Below, piece by piece: positions 27,129-34,793 of a stretch of 40,589 nucleotides of DNA. The stretch is from Asaia bogorensis (GTDB lineage: Bacteria > Pseudomonadota > Alphaproteobacteria > Acetobacterales > Acetobacteraceae), in assembly GCA_945897825.1 (NCBI GenBank), contig CAMDGX010000037.1, forward strand, positions 1-40,589. The letters run 5' to 3'. The notes beneath the pieces are model-generated. The model saw only the letters and a list, made by a program, of their open reading frames with translations. It was not told the origin of the DNA and did no database searches. The position numbers and the translations under genes are program-made. Within the stretch, counting starts at the first letter, position 1. Each line of letters begins with the position of its first letter.

Positions 27129-28169
27129 ATGATGCCTCCCGCTGCCGCCCTGCTCACATGGTACGACCGCCACCGCCGCGCCATGCCGTGGCGCGCCCTG
27201 CCAGGGCAGGCGCCCGACCCATACCGCGTCTGGCTCAGCGAGATCATGCTGCAGCAAACCACGGTGGCCGCCGTCGCACCCTACTACGAACGCTTCCTCG
27301 CCCGCTTCCCCGATGTGCACGCCCTGGCCAGCGCCCCGGAGGAATCGGTCATGCAGGCTTGGGCCGGCCTCGGCTACTACGCCCGCGCCCGCAACCTGCA
27401 CGCCTGCGCCCAGGCCGTCACCGCCGCCGGCGGCTTCCCAAATACGCTCGACGGCCTGCGCGCCCTGCCCGGCATCGGCCCCTACACCGCCGCCGCCATC
27501 GGCTCCATCGCCTTCGGAATCCCGGCCGTGCCCATCGACGGCAACGTCGAACGCGTGACCGCCCGCATCTTCGCCATCGAAACCCCGCTCCCCGCCGCCA
27601 AGCCCGCCATCGCCGAAGCCGCCGCCCGCCTCGGCGCCGACCCCGACGCCCAGGCCCGCCCCTCCGACTTCACCCAGGCCCTGTTCGACCTCGGCGCCAC
27701 CATCTGCACCCCCACCAACCCGGCCTGCGTGCTCTGCCCCTGGCAACAGCACTGCGCCGCAAGGGCGCGCGGCATCGCCGCCACCCTGCCCCGCAAGGCC
27801 CCAAAGCGCGCTCGCCCGCTCCGCCACGGCGCCCATTTCTGGCTGACCGACGCAAACGGCCACGCCCTCCTGCGCCGCCGCCCCCCCACCGGCCTGCTCG
27901 GCGGCATGACCGAACTGCCCGGCACCCCCTGGCGCGACGCCCCCTGGACCGACGCCGAAGCCCTCGCCCACGCCCCCCAGCAAGCCGAATGGCGCCGAGC
28001 CGGCACCGCCACGCACGGCTTCACCCATTTCGAGCTGACCCTCACACTCTTCGCCGCCACCACCCCCCGCATCACCGCCCCAGGCCTGCTCCGCCCCATC
28101 GACGCCCTTTCCGCCGAGGCGCTGCCATCGGTGATGCGCAAATGCCTGCGCGCCCTGGGCATCCAATAA
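27129..28169 (+). CDS. mutY: A/G-specific adenine glycosylase
   Basis: A 346-residue base-excision repair enzyme that removes adenine paired with 8-oxoguanine. WLSEIMLQQTTV carries the catalytic glutamate (E38), ALPGIGPYTAAAI is the helix-hairpin-helix, and IDGNVERV has the catalytic aspartate (D138). The 4Fe-4S ligands C193, C200, C203 and C209 keep the exact C-x6-C-x2-C-x5-C spacing. The C-terminal NUDIX-like domain (HFWLTDANGHALLRRRP, GLLGGMTELPG, HGFTHFELTL) recognises 8-oxoguanine. Two adjacent ATGs (27129, 27132) are possible starts and neither has a clear ribosome site. dciA diverges six bases away. Confidence 0.94.
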   Translation: MMPPAAALLTWYDRHRRAMPWRALPGQAPDPYRVWLSEIMLQQTTVAAVAPYYERFLARFPDVHALASAPEESVMQAWAGLGYYARARNLHACAQAVTAAGGFPNTLDGLRALPGIGPYTAAAIGSIAFGIPAVPIDGNVERVTARIFAIETPLPAAKPAIAEAAARLGADPDAQARPSDFTQALFDLGATICTPTNPACVLCPWQQHCAARARGIAATLPRKAPKRARPLRHGAHFWLTDANGHALLRRRPPTGLLGGMTELPGTPWRDAPWTDAEALAHAPQQAEWRRAGTATHGFTHFELTLTLFAATTPRITAPGLLRPIDALSAEALPSVMRKCLRALGIQ

Positions 28170-28234
28170 CGCCCCCTCGCCTTGCCCGCGCCGCCCCCGT
28201 AAACAGTCAGCCCATCGGAACGGGAGGGCGGAAC

Positions 28235-29128
28235 ATGCTTGTGGGTGTGATCGGGCTGGGCACCATGGGCATGGGCGCCGCCCTCAACCTGGTGAAGGCG
28301 GGCCACGAGGTCCATGGCTGCGAACTGCGCGAGCCCGTCCGCGCCGAACTCGTCGCCGCCGGCGGCCACGCCGTCGCCCGCGCCTGCGACCTGCCGGACG
28401 GCATGGAGGCGACGATCGTCTTCGTGGTCAACGCCGCCCAGGCCGAGACGGTGCTGTTCGGCCAGGAAGGCTGCCTCCCCCGCATGGCCCCCGGCGGCGT
28501 CGTGCTCTGCTGCACCACCGTCGCCCCCGAGGCCGCCCGCACCCTCGGCGCCCGCATCGAATCCGCCGGCCTGCTGATGCTCGACGCCCCGGTCTCCGGC
28601 GGCCAGGTCGCAGCCCGCGGCGGCACCATGACCGTGATGGCCTCCGGCCCCGACGCCGCCTTCGCCCGCGCCCAGCCGGTGCTGGACGCCATCGCCGGCA
28701 AGCTCTGGCGCCTGGGCACCGAAATCGGCGCCGGCAGCACCGTCAAGATGGTCAACCAGCTCCTCGCCGGCGTCCACATCGCCACCGCCGCCGAAGCGAT
28801 GGCGCTCGGCATCCGCGCCGGTGCGGACCCGCAAACCCTGTTCGACGTCATTTCCACCTCGGCCGGCAGCTCCTGGATGTTCCAGAACCGCGTGCCCCAC
28901 ATCCTGGCCGGCGACGACACCCCGCTCTCCGCGGTGAACATCTTCGTGAAGGACCTCGGCATCGTCCTCGACCAGGCCCGCGCCCTGACCTTCCCGCTGC
29001 CGCTCGCCTCCGCCGCGCACCAACTCTTCCTCGCCGCCGCGGCGGCAGGGCATGGCGGGCGCGACGACGCCTTCGTGATCCGGTTCTGGGAAACGCTCGC
29101 GGGGATCAGCCTGCCCGAGAAGAAGTAA
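28235..29128 (+). CDS. 3-hydroxyisobutyrate/L-threonate dehydrogenase-like oxidoreductase
   Basis: A 297-residue beta-hydroxyacid dehydrogenase. GVIGLGTMGMGAALNLVKAGHEV (3-25) is the Rossmann dinucleotide site, LMLDAPVSGGQVAARGGTMTVM the substrate-binding loop, and GSTVKMVNQLLAG contains the catalytic lysine. The C-terminal helical domain is complete (SSWMFQNRVPHIL, FVKDLGIVLDQA). The pattern fits L-threonate dehydrogenase (LtnD) and related enzymes better than valine-catabolic MmsB, but no threonate-pathway partner lies nearby. The ATG follows GGGAGGG. Its TAA stop codon is part of the AAGTAAG end of repeat E8. Confidence 0.85.
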   Translation: MLVGVIGLGTMGMGAALNLVKAGHEVHGCELREPVRAELVAAGGHAVARACDLPDGMEATIVFVVNAAQAETVLFGQEGCLPRMAPGGVVLCCTTVAPEAARTLGARIESAGLLMLDAPVSGGQVAARGGTMTVMASGPDAAFARAQPVLDAIAGKLWRLGTEIGAGSTVKMVNQLLAGVHIATAAEAMALGIRAGADPQTLFDVISTSAGSSWMFQNRVPHILAGDDTPLSAVNIFVKDLGIVLDQARALTFPLPLASAAHQLFLAAAAAGHGGRDDAFVIRFWETLAGISLPEKK

Positions 29129-29259
29129 GAATCTTCTTTTTCTGAAGAAAAAGAAGCAAAAAGACTTTTCATCCATTTGCACCGTGGCCGACCGTCCAGC
29201 CACGGCGCAATGTCATGAAAGTTTTTTGGTTCTTTTTTTTCAAAAAAGAACGTTCTTCC
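29122..29259 (-). repeat. Cloverleaf-like intergenic element, copy E8 (B→A)
   Basis: It fills a convergent junction. The left end GAAGTAAG includes the stop codon of the dehydrogenase gene, and the right end CTTCC lies two bases before the GST stop codon. The core GCACCGTGGC…GCCACGGCGC is self-complementary. The B hairpin is C-G closed; the A hairpin has one extra T. Confidence 0.92.
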
Positions 29260-29261
29260 TT

Positions 29262-29948
29262 CTAGTCGAAAGCCGGCACCTCCCGCGCCAGCCCCCCGAA
29301 CAGCTCCAGCATCCGCTCCCGCCACGCATGCACCGCGTCGTCCGGCGCGAGCAGTTGGAACGGGCTGGTGCAGCGCGCCCACTGGAACGCCCCGAACACC
29401 GCGTAGTCGGCGTAGTCCGGCTCCGCCCCGCCCAGGTAGTCCTGCCCCGCCAGCACATGGCGCAGCGGCGCCAGCAGCGCGTGGAACTGCGGCAGCTTCT
29501 CCTCCCGCCCCGCGGTCACCTGTTCCAGCGTCATGCCGAACCGCGCCTCCCGGTTGGGGATGAAATAGGCCCGCGCCTTCTCGTCCAGCACCGCCGGGAT
29601 GTCCGACACGATCAGCCGCACGATCGCCGGGTGCAGCACCGCGTTGGTCCAGGCCAGGGTGAACCGCCGCGCCGCGATGTCGCCCTGGAACAGCGAGGGC
29701 GCGTTGGAATAGGCCTCGTCCAGGTATTCGGCGATCGGCGTGGAATCGTGGATCACCCGGTCGTCGTCCACCAGCACCGGCACCTTGTCGGTCCCCGCGA
29801 AGGCCAGGCGGTCGGTCTCGGTGAACCGCCACGGCACGATGTCGGCCTCCAGCCCCTTGTGGGCGAGCGCCATGCGGATGCGCCAGCAATAGGGGCTGAA
29901 GCGGCGCGCCGGATCGGCGCCGGCGAGTTCGTAAAGCTGTCGCGGCAT
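29262..29948 (-). CDS. Glutathione S-transferase family protein
   Basis: A 228-residue cytoplasmic protein. The N-terminal thioredoxin-like domain has FSPYCWRIRMALAHKGLEAD, with Ser/Cys at the usual GST catalytic position, KVPVLVDDDRVIHDSTPIAEYLDE (the cis-proline and the DST glutathione-binding turn), then an all-helical C-terminal domain ending ELFGGLAREV. The motif set resembles the beta-etherase-like GST group, but the substrate is unknown. AGGAGG lies about eight bases before the ATG at 29948. It diverges from the MFS transporter gene, leaving a 56-base gap. Confidence 0.87.
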   Translation of the reverse strand: MPRQLYELAGADPARRFSPYCWRIRMALAHKGLEADIVPWRFTETDRLAFAGTDKVPVLVDDDRVIHDSTPIAEYLDEAYSNAPSLFQGDIAARRFTLAWTNAVLHPAIVRLIVSDIPAVLDEKARAYFIPNREARFGMTLEQVTAGREEKLPQFHALLAPLRHVLAGQDYLGGAEPDYADYAVFGAFQWARCTSPFQLLAPDDAVHAWRERMLELFGGLAREVPAFD

Positions 29949-30004
29949 GGGGGAGTCCTCCTGTCGGCGTGGCGCAACGCGCGGCCCGGTGCTAGCGGTC
30001 CAGT

Positions 30005-31162
30005 ATGGACGCGAAGGCAATCGGCGCAATGCGCGGCTTCATGCGAACGGCGCTGGCCGGGGCTGCGGCCTCCTGCGCCGGCAACGGCATCGCGCGCTTT
30101 GCCTATGTCCCGATCTTCCCGGCGATGGTCGGCGCCGGCTGGGTCGATGGCGGCCAGGCCGGGCTGCTCGGCGCGGCCGCGCTGGCCGGCTACCTGGTCG
30201 GCACGCTCGGCGGGCGGGTCGTGGCGCGGCGCATCGGCGTGCCGGGAACGCTGGATCTCGGCATGGCGCTGGTCGTGCTGGCCCTGGCCGCCTGCGCCTG
30301 GAACGGCGGCTTCGCCTGGCTGATGGCCTGGCGGGCAATGGCGGGCGTCGCCGGCGGGCTGCTGATGGCGCTGGCCGGCCCCGCGACCCAGGCGAGCGTC
30401 GTCGCCCACCGGCGCGGCACGGCGGGCGGACTGGTGATCTCCGGCGTCGGCATCGGCATCGCCGGCGGCTCGCTGATGGTCCCGCTGCTGCTGCCGCACG
30501 GCCTGCCCGCCACCTGGCTCGGCCTCTCCGCCGCCGTCGCGCTGCTGTGGCTGGCGGTGCGCCGGCACTGGCCAACCATGGAACTGCACGGCGCCGCCGC
30601 CCGCAGCCCGCCGCGCGCCCTCGGGCTGCTGGCCACCTACGGGCTGCACAGCGCCGGGATGGTCCCGCCGATGGTCTACCTCGCCGACCTCGCCGCCCGT
30701 GGCCGGGGCCTCGGCGTGGAGGCGGGTGCCATGGTCTGGCTGCTGTTCGGCCTCGCGGGCATCGCCGGCGGAGTGTCCAGCGGCTGGCTGGTGGACCGCA
30801 TCGGCGGCCGCCGCGCCCTGGTTCTGTGGCTCGGCGTGCAGGTGGCGGCCCTCGCCCTCGCCCTGCTGCCCGGCGCCCCGGCGGTGCTCGCCGCCGCCCT
30901 GGCCGCCGGCTTCGCCGCCATGGGCGTCACCACCGTCACCCTCACGGTCTGCCGCGAGATCGCCCCCGCCCAATCCGCCGCCCTGTGGGTGCGCGCGACG
31001 GCCGTGTTCGGCGTGGTGCAGACGGCGGTCGCCTTCGCCCTGGCCCCCATCTTCGCCGCCACCGGCGACAACCACGAAATCGTCTTCGGCGTCGGCCTCG
31101 CCAGCTCGGGCGCGGCGCTGGCGATGTCGCTGGTGCTGCTGCGCTCAGCCGAACCGGGCTAG
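30005..31162 (+). CDS. MFS transporter, YbfB/YjiJ family
   Basis: A 385-residue membrane protein with about 12 hydrophobic segments in two halves and very short loops. SCAGNGIARFAYVPIFPAMV near the N-terminus is the family mark of YbfB/YjiJ-type permeases (GIGRFAYTPLLP), and LVDRIGGRRALVLW between helices of the second half is the MFS loop motif. The substrate is unknown for this family. It diverges from the GST gene. Its last 18 bases overlap the end of the convergent FAD oxidase gene (31145-31162). Confidence 0.87.
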   Translation: MDAKAIGAMRGFMRTALAGAAASCAGNGIARFAYVPIFPAMVGAGWVDGGQAGLLGAAALAGYLVGTLGGRVVARRIGVPGTLDLGMALVVLALAACAWNGGFAWLMAWRAMAGVAGGLLMALAGPATQASVVAHRRGTAGGLVISGVGIGIAGGSLMVPLLLPHGLPATWLGLSAAVALLWLAVRRHWPTMELHGAAARSPPRALGLLATYGLHSAGMVPPMVYLADLAARGRGLGVEAGAMVWLLFGLAGIAGGVSSGWLVDRIGGRRALVLWLGVQVAALALALLPGAPAVLAAALAAGFAAMGVTTVTLTVCREIAPAQSAALWVRATAVFGVVQTAVAFALAPIFAATGDNHEIVFGVGLASSGAALAMSLVLLRSAEPG

Positions 31163-32284
31163 CCGGAACGCATCCAGCGCCGGCCCGGCTCCGCAGGCCC
31201 GCGCCGCCAGCGCTTCGCCCAACCCCGCCGAGTGCTTGAACCCATGCCCCGAGCACGGCGAAGCCACCACCACCCCGTCCACCTCGTCCACGATGAACCC
31301 GGAATCCCGCGAGACCGTGTAGAGGCACGCAGCCGCCCGCGCCGCCACCGCCCCCACCCCATCCAGCCGCCCCGCGACATGCCCCGCATGGAACGTCGCC
31401 GACTCCCCCGCCGCCACATCGCGCTCAACCGCGTCGGCCGTGGTGTCATGCAGGGCCTGCTCGGTCGCCACCTTCAGCAACCCGCCATCCAGGCACGGAA
31501 ACCCGTAGAAACTGTCCCCCGCCCCCACCCCATGCATCCAGATGAAGATCGGAAACCGCCCGGGCGCATAGGCGGCAGGGTCGGCGACCGGAAACCAATG
31601 CAAAACCTGCCGCCGCACCGAAGTCACCCCGGCCAGCGCCGGCACCAGCCCGCCCACCCAGGCCCCCGCCGTCACCACCACGCGGGAAGCCGTGAAATCG
31701 GCACCGCCGGTGCGAACCCGAAACCCCGCCCCGTCGCGCGCGACGCCCTCCACCACCGTCCCGGTCTCGATCCGCGCCCCCAGCCGCGCCGCCACCGCCA
31801 GCTGGGCGGCCACGCAGCGCTCGGGAAACACCAGCCCGGCGCCCGGCTCGTAGCTGGCGATCTCGTCCCCCACCAGGCCCAACTGCGGCCACCGCCGCCG
31901 TACCTCGTCCGCATCCAGCACCTCGTGCGGAACGGCGAACTCCCGCGCCACCGCAATCGTCCGCTCCACGAAAGCCGACTTGCGATGCCCGGTGGAAACC
32001 AACGGCCGCCCCAGCACCAGCCCGCCGCATTGCAGCAGAAGCTGCTCCCCCGTCTCCGCCTCCAGCTCCCGCCACAGCGCATGGGACCGCGCCACCAGCG
32101 GCGCATACTCCGCCCCCTCGCCCACCGCCATGCGCGTGATCCGCGTCTCGCCATGGCTCGATCCCATGGTGTGCGGCGGCGCGAACCGGTCGATGCCGAC
32201 CGCCTTCACCCCCCGCCGCGCCAGCGCCACCAGCGTCGCCGCCCCCATCGCGCCGAGGCCGACGACGACAACGTCCGCATTCAT
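31145..32284 (-). CDS. FAD-dependent amine oxidase (sarcosine / N-methyl-L-tryptophan oxidase type)
   Basis: A 379-residue flavoenzyme. DVVVVGLGAMGAA (4-16) is the FAD Rossmann motif, followed by SSHGETRITR, the typical pyrophosphate region of monomeric sarcosine oxidases. C320 in ACLYTVSRDSGF matches the cysteine that binds FAD covalently, K271 in GLLKVA matches the oxygen-activating lysine, and PCSGHGFKHSAGLGEALA is the C-terminal flavin motif. It should oxidise a secondary amino acid to imine and hydrogen peroxide; sarcosine and N-methyl-tryptophan cannot be separated. Its ATG overlaps the stop codon of the M81 gene (ATGA, 32284-32281). Confidence 0.9.
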   Translation of the reverse strand: MNADVVVVGLGAMGAATLVALARRGVKAVGIDRFAPPHTMGSSHGETRITRMAVGEGAEYAPLVARSHALWRELEAETGEQLLLQCGGLVLGRPLVSTGHRKSAFVERTIAVAREFAVPHEVLDADEVRRRWPQLGLVGDEIASYEPGAGLVFPERCVAAQLAVAARLGARIETGTVVEGVARDGAGFRVRTGGADFTASRVVVTAGAWVGGLVPALAGVTSVRRQVLHWFPVADPAAYAPGRFPIFIWMHGVGAGDSFYGFPCLDGGLLKVATEQALHDTTADAVERDVAAGESATFHAGHVAGRLDGVGAVAARAAACLYTVSRDSGFIVDEVDGVVVASPCSGHGFKHSAGLGEALAARACGAGPALDAFRLARFG

Positions 32285-33759
32285 CCCCGCCACGACGCCA
32301 CCTCCTCCATCGGAAAGATCGGCCGCGGCACCCGCTTCCACGGCAGCCCCTTCACGTCGGACTGCCCCGGCCCCGGCGTATCCACCCGGATCACCCGGCT
32401 GCTGATCGGCGCGAAATACTGGAAGTTCGACGCCGTCTTCAGCACCGCCATCTTGTAGTCCGAAGGCTCGATCCCGAACGCGCGATAGGTGTCCGGCACA
32501 TTCCCCGCCGTCCCCCGCCGCTCGGTGATCAGCAGCGTCACCGGCCCCACCTCGAACACCACCGTCGTCCCCTGGTCGAAATGCGCCCGCGTGAACACCG
32601 GCACATGCACCTTCCCCGGAGCAATCTTCCGCACCGTGCCCGTCACCGTCAGCGGCTTGAAGAATTCGGTGGCCGCCGTCCCGCCCAGCTCCACCGTCAC
32701 CGTCGCCCCCTCGCCCGCCGCCACCAGTGCGGCGACATTCTGCGGCGAGATCAGCGGCACCAGCGCCCGCCCGGCAATGCCCTGGCGCAGGATCGACTCC
32801 AGAATGAGGTTGCTGTCCCCCGCCGTGCCACCGAACACCGTGTCCCCGGTGTCGGACAGCACCACCACGCCGCGGTTCTCGGCATCCGCCATCCGCACCG
32901 CCTCATCGATGGGCACCGCCGTCTGCTCCATGAACGCATGCCGCCGCGCCCAGGCGAAATCCGCCGACTCCTCCGCCAGCCGCTCCGCCAGCGCCATGTC
33001 GCCATCGGTCGTCACCACCGTCGCCCAGCCCCCCTCCGCCACATCCAGCCACGGTTGCATCGGGCACGGCGACACCTGCAACACGCGGGGATCGCCCTCC
33101 ATCGCCCGCGCCTGGTCGAACCACTCCTTCATCGGCCCGCCGGAGGTCAGGAACTGCTCCTGGTGCGTGATCAGCCGCAACTTCCGATACGCCACCACCG
33201 GCCGCACCTCCCCGCGCAGCACCCGCACCAGCAGCTTCCCCGCCACCTGCCCGGTGTCGTAGCCGTCATGCGGCTGCGTCCGGTGCGCCACGATCGCATC
33301 CGCGCAATCGACCATCAGCTTGGTCACGTTGGCATGGTGATCCAGCGACAGCACCAGCGGAATGTCCGCCCCCCGCATCGCCCGCAGCAGCGCCAGCTGC
33401 TCGCCCTCCACGTCGTCGACCCCCTTGGCCGAGCACGCGCCATGCAGATGCACCGCCAGCGCATCCAGATGCCCCGCGCCCTCCAGATTGCGCCGGATCG
33501 CATCCAGGAAGAACTGCCGCGCCTCGGTGCTGATCCGCCCCCCCGCCCCGGCCACGCCATGAACGATCGGCACCCACTCCACCGCCAGCCCGCTCTCCGC
33601 GACGGCATCCATCCACCCCTCGGCCGGCCCATGCCCGCGCGCCCGCGCCAGCATCGCCGCCCCCTCGTGGATGCCGAACGCCGCGTAGTCGTCGAGCCCG
33701 GTCAGCACGGAATGGAAGTCGTTGGTCTCCTGGCTGATGGAAATCAGGGCCACGCGCAT
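32281..33759 (-). CDS. M81-family metallopeptidase (MlrC-like)
   Basis: A 492-residue protein of the MlrC (microcystinase C) family. MRVALISISQETNDF is the standard N-terminus, with the first acidic and polar metal-site residues; LAVHLHGACSAKGVDDVEGE and VLSLDHHANVT contain the putative zinc ligands (Asp and His), and ITERRGTAGNVPDTYRAFGIEPSDYKMAVLKTA is the strongly conserved C-terminal part. MlrC cleaves the last peptide in microcystin breakdown, but most members occur in bacteria without that pathway and probably act on other small peptides or amides. It is translationally coupled to the FAD oxidase, so the two may act in sequence on an N-substituted amino compound; that is inference. Confidence 0.88.
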   Translation of the reverse strand: MRVALISISQETNDFHSVLTGLDDYAAFGIHEGAAMLARARGHGPAEGWMDAVAESGLAVEWVPIVHGVAGAGGRISTEARQFFLDAIRRNLEGAGHLDALAVHLHGACSAKGVDDVEGEQLALLRAMRGADIPLVLSLDHHANVTKLMVDCADAIVAHRTQPHDGYDTGQVAGKLLVRVLRGEVRPVVAYRKLRLITHQEQFLTSGGPMKEWFDQARAMEGDPRVLQVSPCPMQPWLDVAEGGWATVVTTDGDMALAERLAEESADFAWARRHAFMEQTAVPIDEAVRMADAENRGVVVLSDTGDTVFGGTAGDSNLILESILRQGIAGRALVPLISPQNVAALVAAGEGATVTVELGGTAATEFFKPLTVTGTVRKIAPGKVHVPVFTRAHFDQGTTVVFEVGPVTLLITERRGTAGNVPDTYRAFGIEPSDYKMAVLKTASNFQYFAPISSRVIRVDTPGPGQSDVKGLPWKRVPRPIFPMEEVASWRG

Positions 33760-33811
33760 GTTCGTCTCCGTCCCGGCTGCGCACGGATCATGGCGCGGGC
33801 GCGAGCCACGG

Positions 33812-33944
33812 GGAAGCAAGAATCTTCTTTTTCTGTAGAAAAAGAAGCAAAAAGACTTTCATCCATTGTGCACGGGCGGTCGCATGCACCGCGCAAAGAC
33901 ATAAAAATTTTTTGGTTCTTTTTTTCAAAAAAGAACGCGCTTCC
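33812..33944 (-). repeat. Cloverleaf-like intergenic element, copy E9 (B→A)
   Basis: GGAAG at 33812-33816 and CTTCC at 33940-33944. The B hairpin carries the TGTA loop variant, as in E6. The right end lies three bases from the stop codon of the secreted-protein gene. The left end is 52 bases upstream of the M81 start. Confidence 0.9.
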
Positions 33945-33947
33945 TTC

Positions 33948-34793
33948 CTACTCCAGGTCCTGCCGCGAAACCCCTCGCCAGCGCAGATTGGGCATGGACT
34001 TCTTCGGGTCCTTCTCCATGAACAGGAACGAGGCATAGCGATGCTGCAGGATCATCCCCGTCTCGATATCGATGGCGAAGCGCCCGGCCATGTCGATCCG
34101 CGCCACGGCCTCGTCGCCCAGCACGGTGCGCGCCATGGTGCGGCAGGTGGCGACCAGCACGGCGCGCCCGCGCAGCGTCGCCGTCCCGTCCGGCATGCAG
34201 GCGAAGCCGTCATCCTCCGCGGTCGTGTCCGGGTCGGCGGCGCTGAGCTGCAGCGGCAGCACGAAGCGCACCCCCGGCTCGATCGTCCGCCGCCGCGTCG
34301 CATGCGCCTCGATCATGATGCGAAACACGTTCTGCAGCCGCGTCATCGTCGCCGCCGGCGGCGCGGGCTGGTCCGCGGGCACCGTGATGGCGACCGGCCC
34401 CACCACGCCCTCGGCATCGCGCGTCGTGGCGAAGGCCACGCGCGGCCCGCCGCGCAGCGGATCGGTCAGCAGGTCCAGATGCCAGGTGTCGCCCTCCTGG
34501 CGCACGCCCATGGCGGTGAAGCAGGAAGGCTCGGTCTCCAGAACCTCCTTGCCGTCAGGCTGGATCAGGTGGCGCGTCACGCACAGGCGCTCGAACGCCC
34601 CCCACCCGGCACCCCCGATCGCCAGCGGGGCTGCCAGCGGAACCGGCGTGCCGGCGATCGCCAGCTCCGGCGTCCGCGCCAGCAGCGAGGCATGGCTTTC
34701 CGGCCCGCTCTCCGGCGGCCCCTGCTGCGCGGCGGCGCAGGTCGCGAACAGGGCGGCAGACACGGCAAGGGCAACACGGGCGAAACGGTTCAT
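33948..34793 (-). CDS. Secreted protein of unknown function, coupled to the metalloprotease gene
   Basis: A 281-residue protein with a Sec signal peptide (1-22, cleavage after CAAA). The mature part is mixed alpha/beta with pairs of cysteines (around LCVTRHL, SCFTAMG, FACMPDG and TCRTMAR) that may form disulfides; no family is recognised. Repeated phrases such as GDTWHLDLLTDPLRGGPR and GRFAIDIETGMILQHRYASF suggest a beta-rich fold. Its ATG overlaps the stop codon of the metalloprotease–Hint gene (ATGA, 34793-34790), so the two are made together. Serralysin operons often carry a small periplasmic inhibitor; this protein is much larger, so an inhibitor or processing role is only a hypothesis. 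Confidence 0.78.
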   Translation of the reverse strand: MNRFARVALAVSAALFATCAAAQQGPPESGPESHASLLARTPELAIAGTPVPLAAPLAIGGAGWGAFERLCVTRHLIQPDGKEVLETEPSCFTAMGVRQEGDTWHLDLLTDPLRGGPRVAFATTRDAEGVVGPVAITVPADQPAPPAATMTRLQNVFRIMIEAHATRRRTIEPGVRFVLPLQLSAADPDTTAEDDGFACMPDGTATLRGRAVLVATCRTMARTVLGDEAVARIDMAGRFAIDIETGMILQHRYASFLFMEKDPKKSMPNLRWRGVSRQDLE

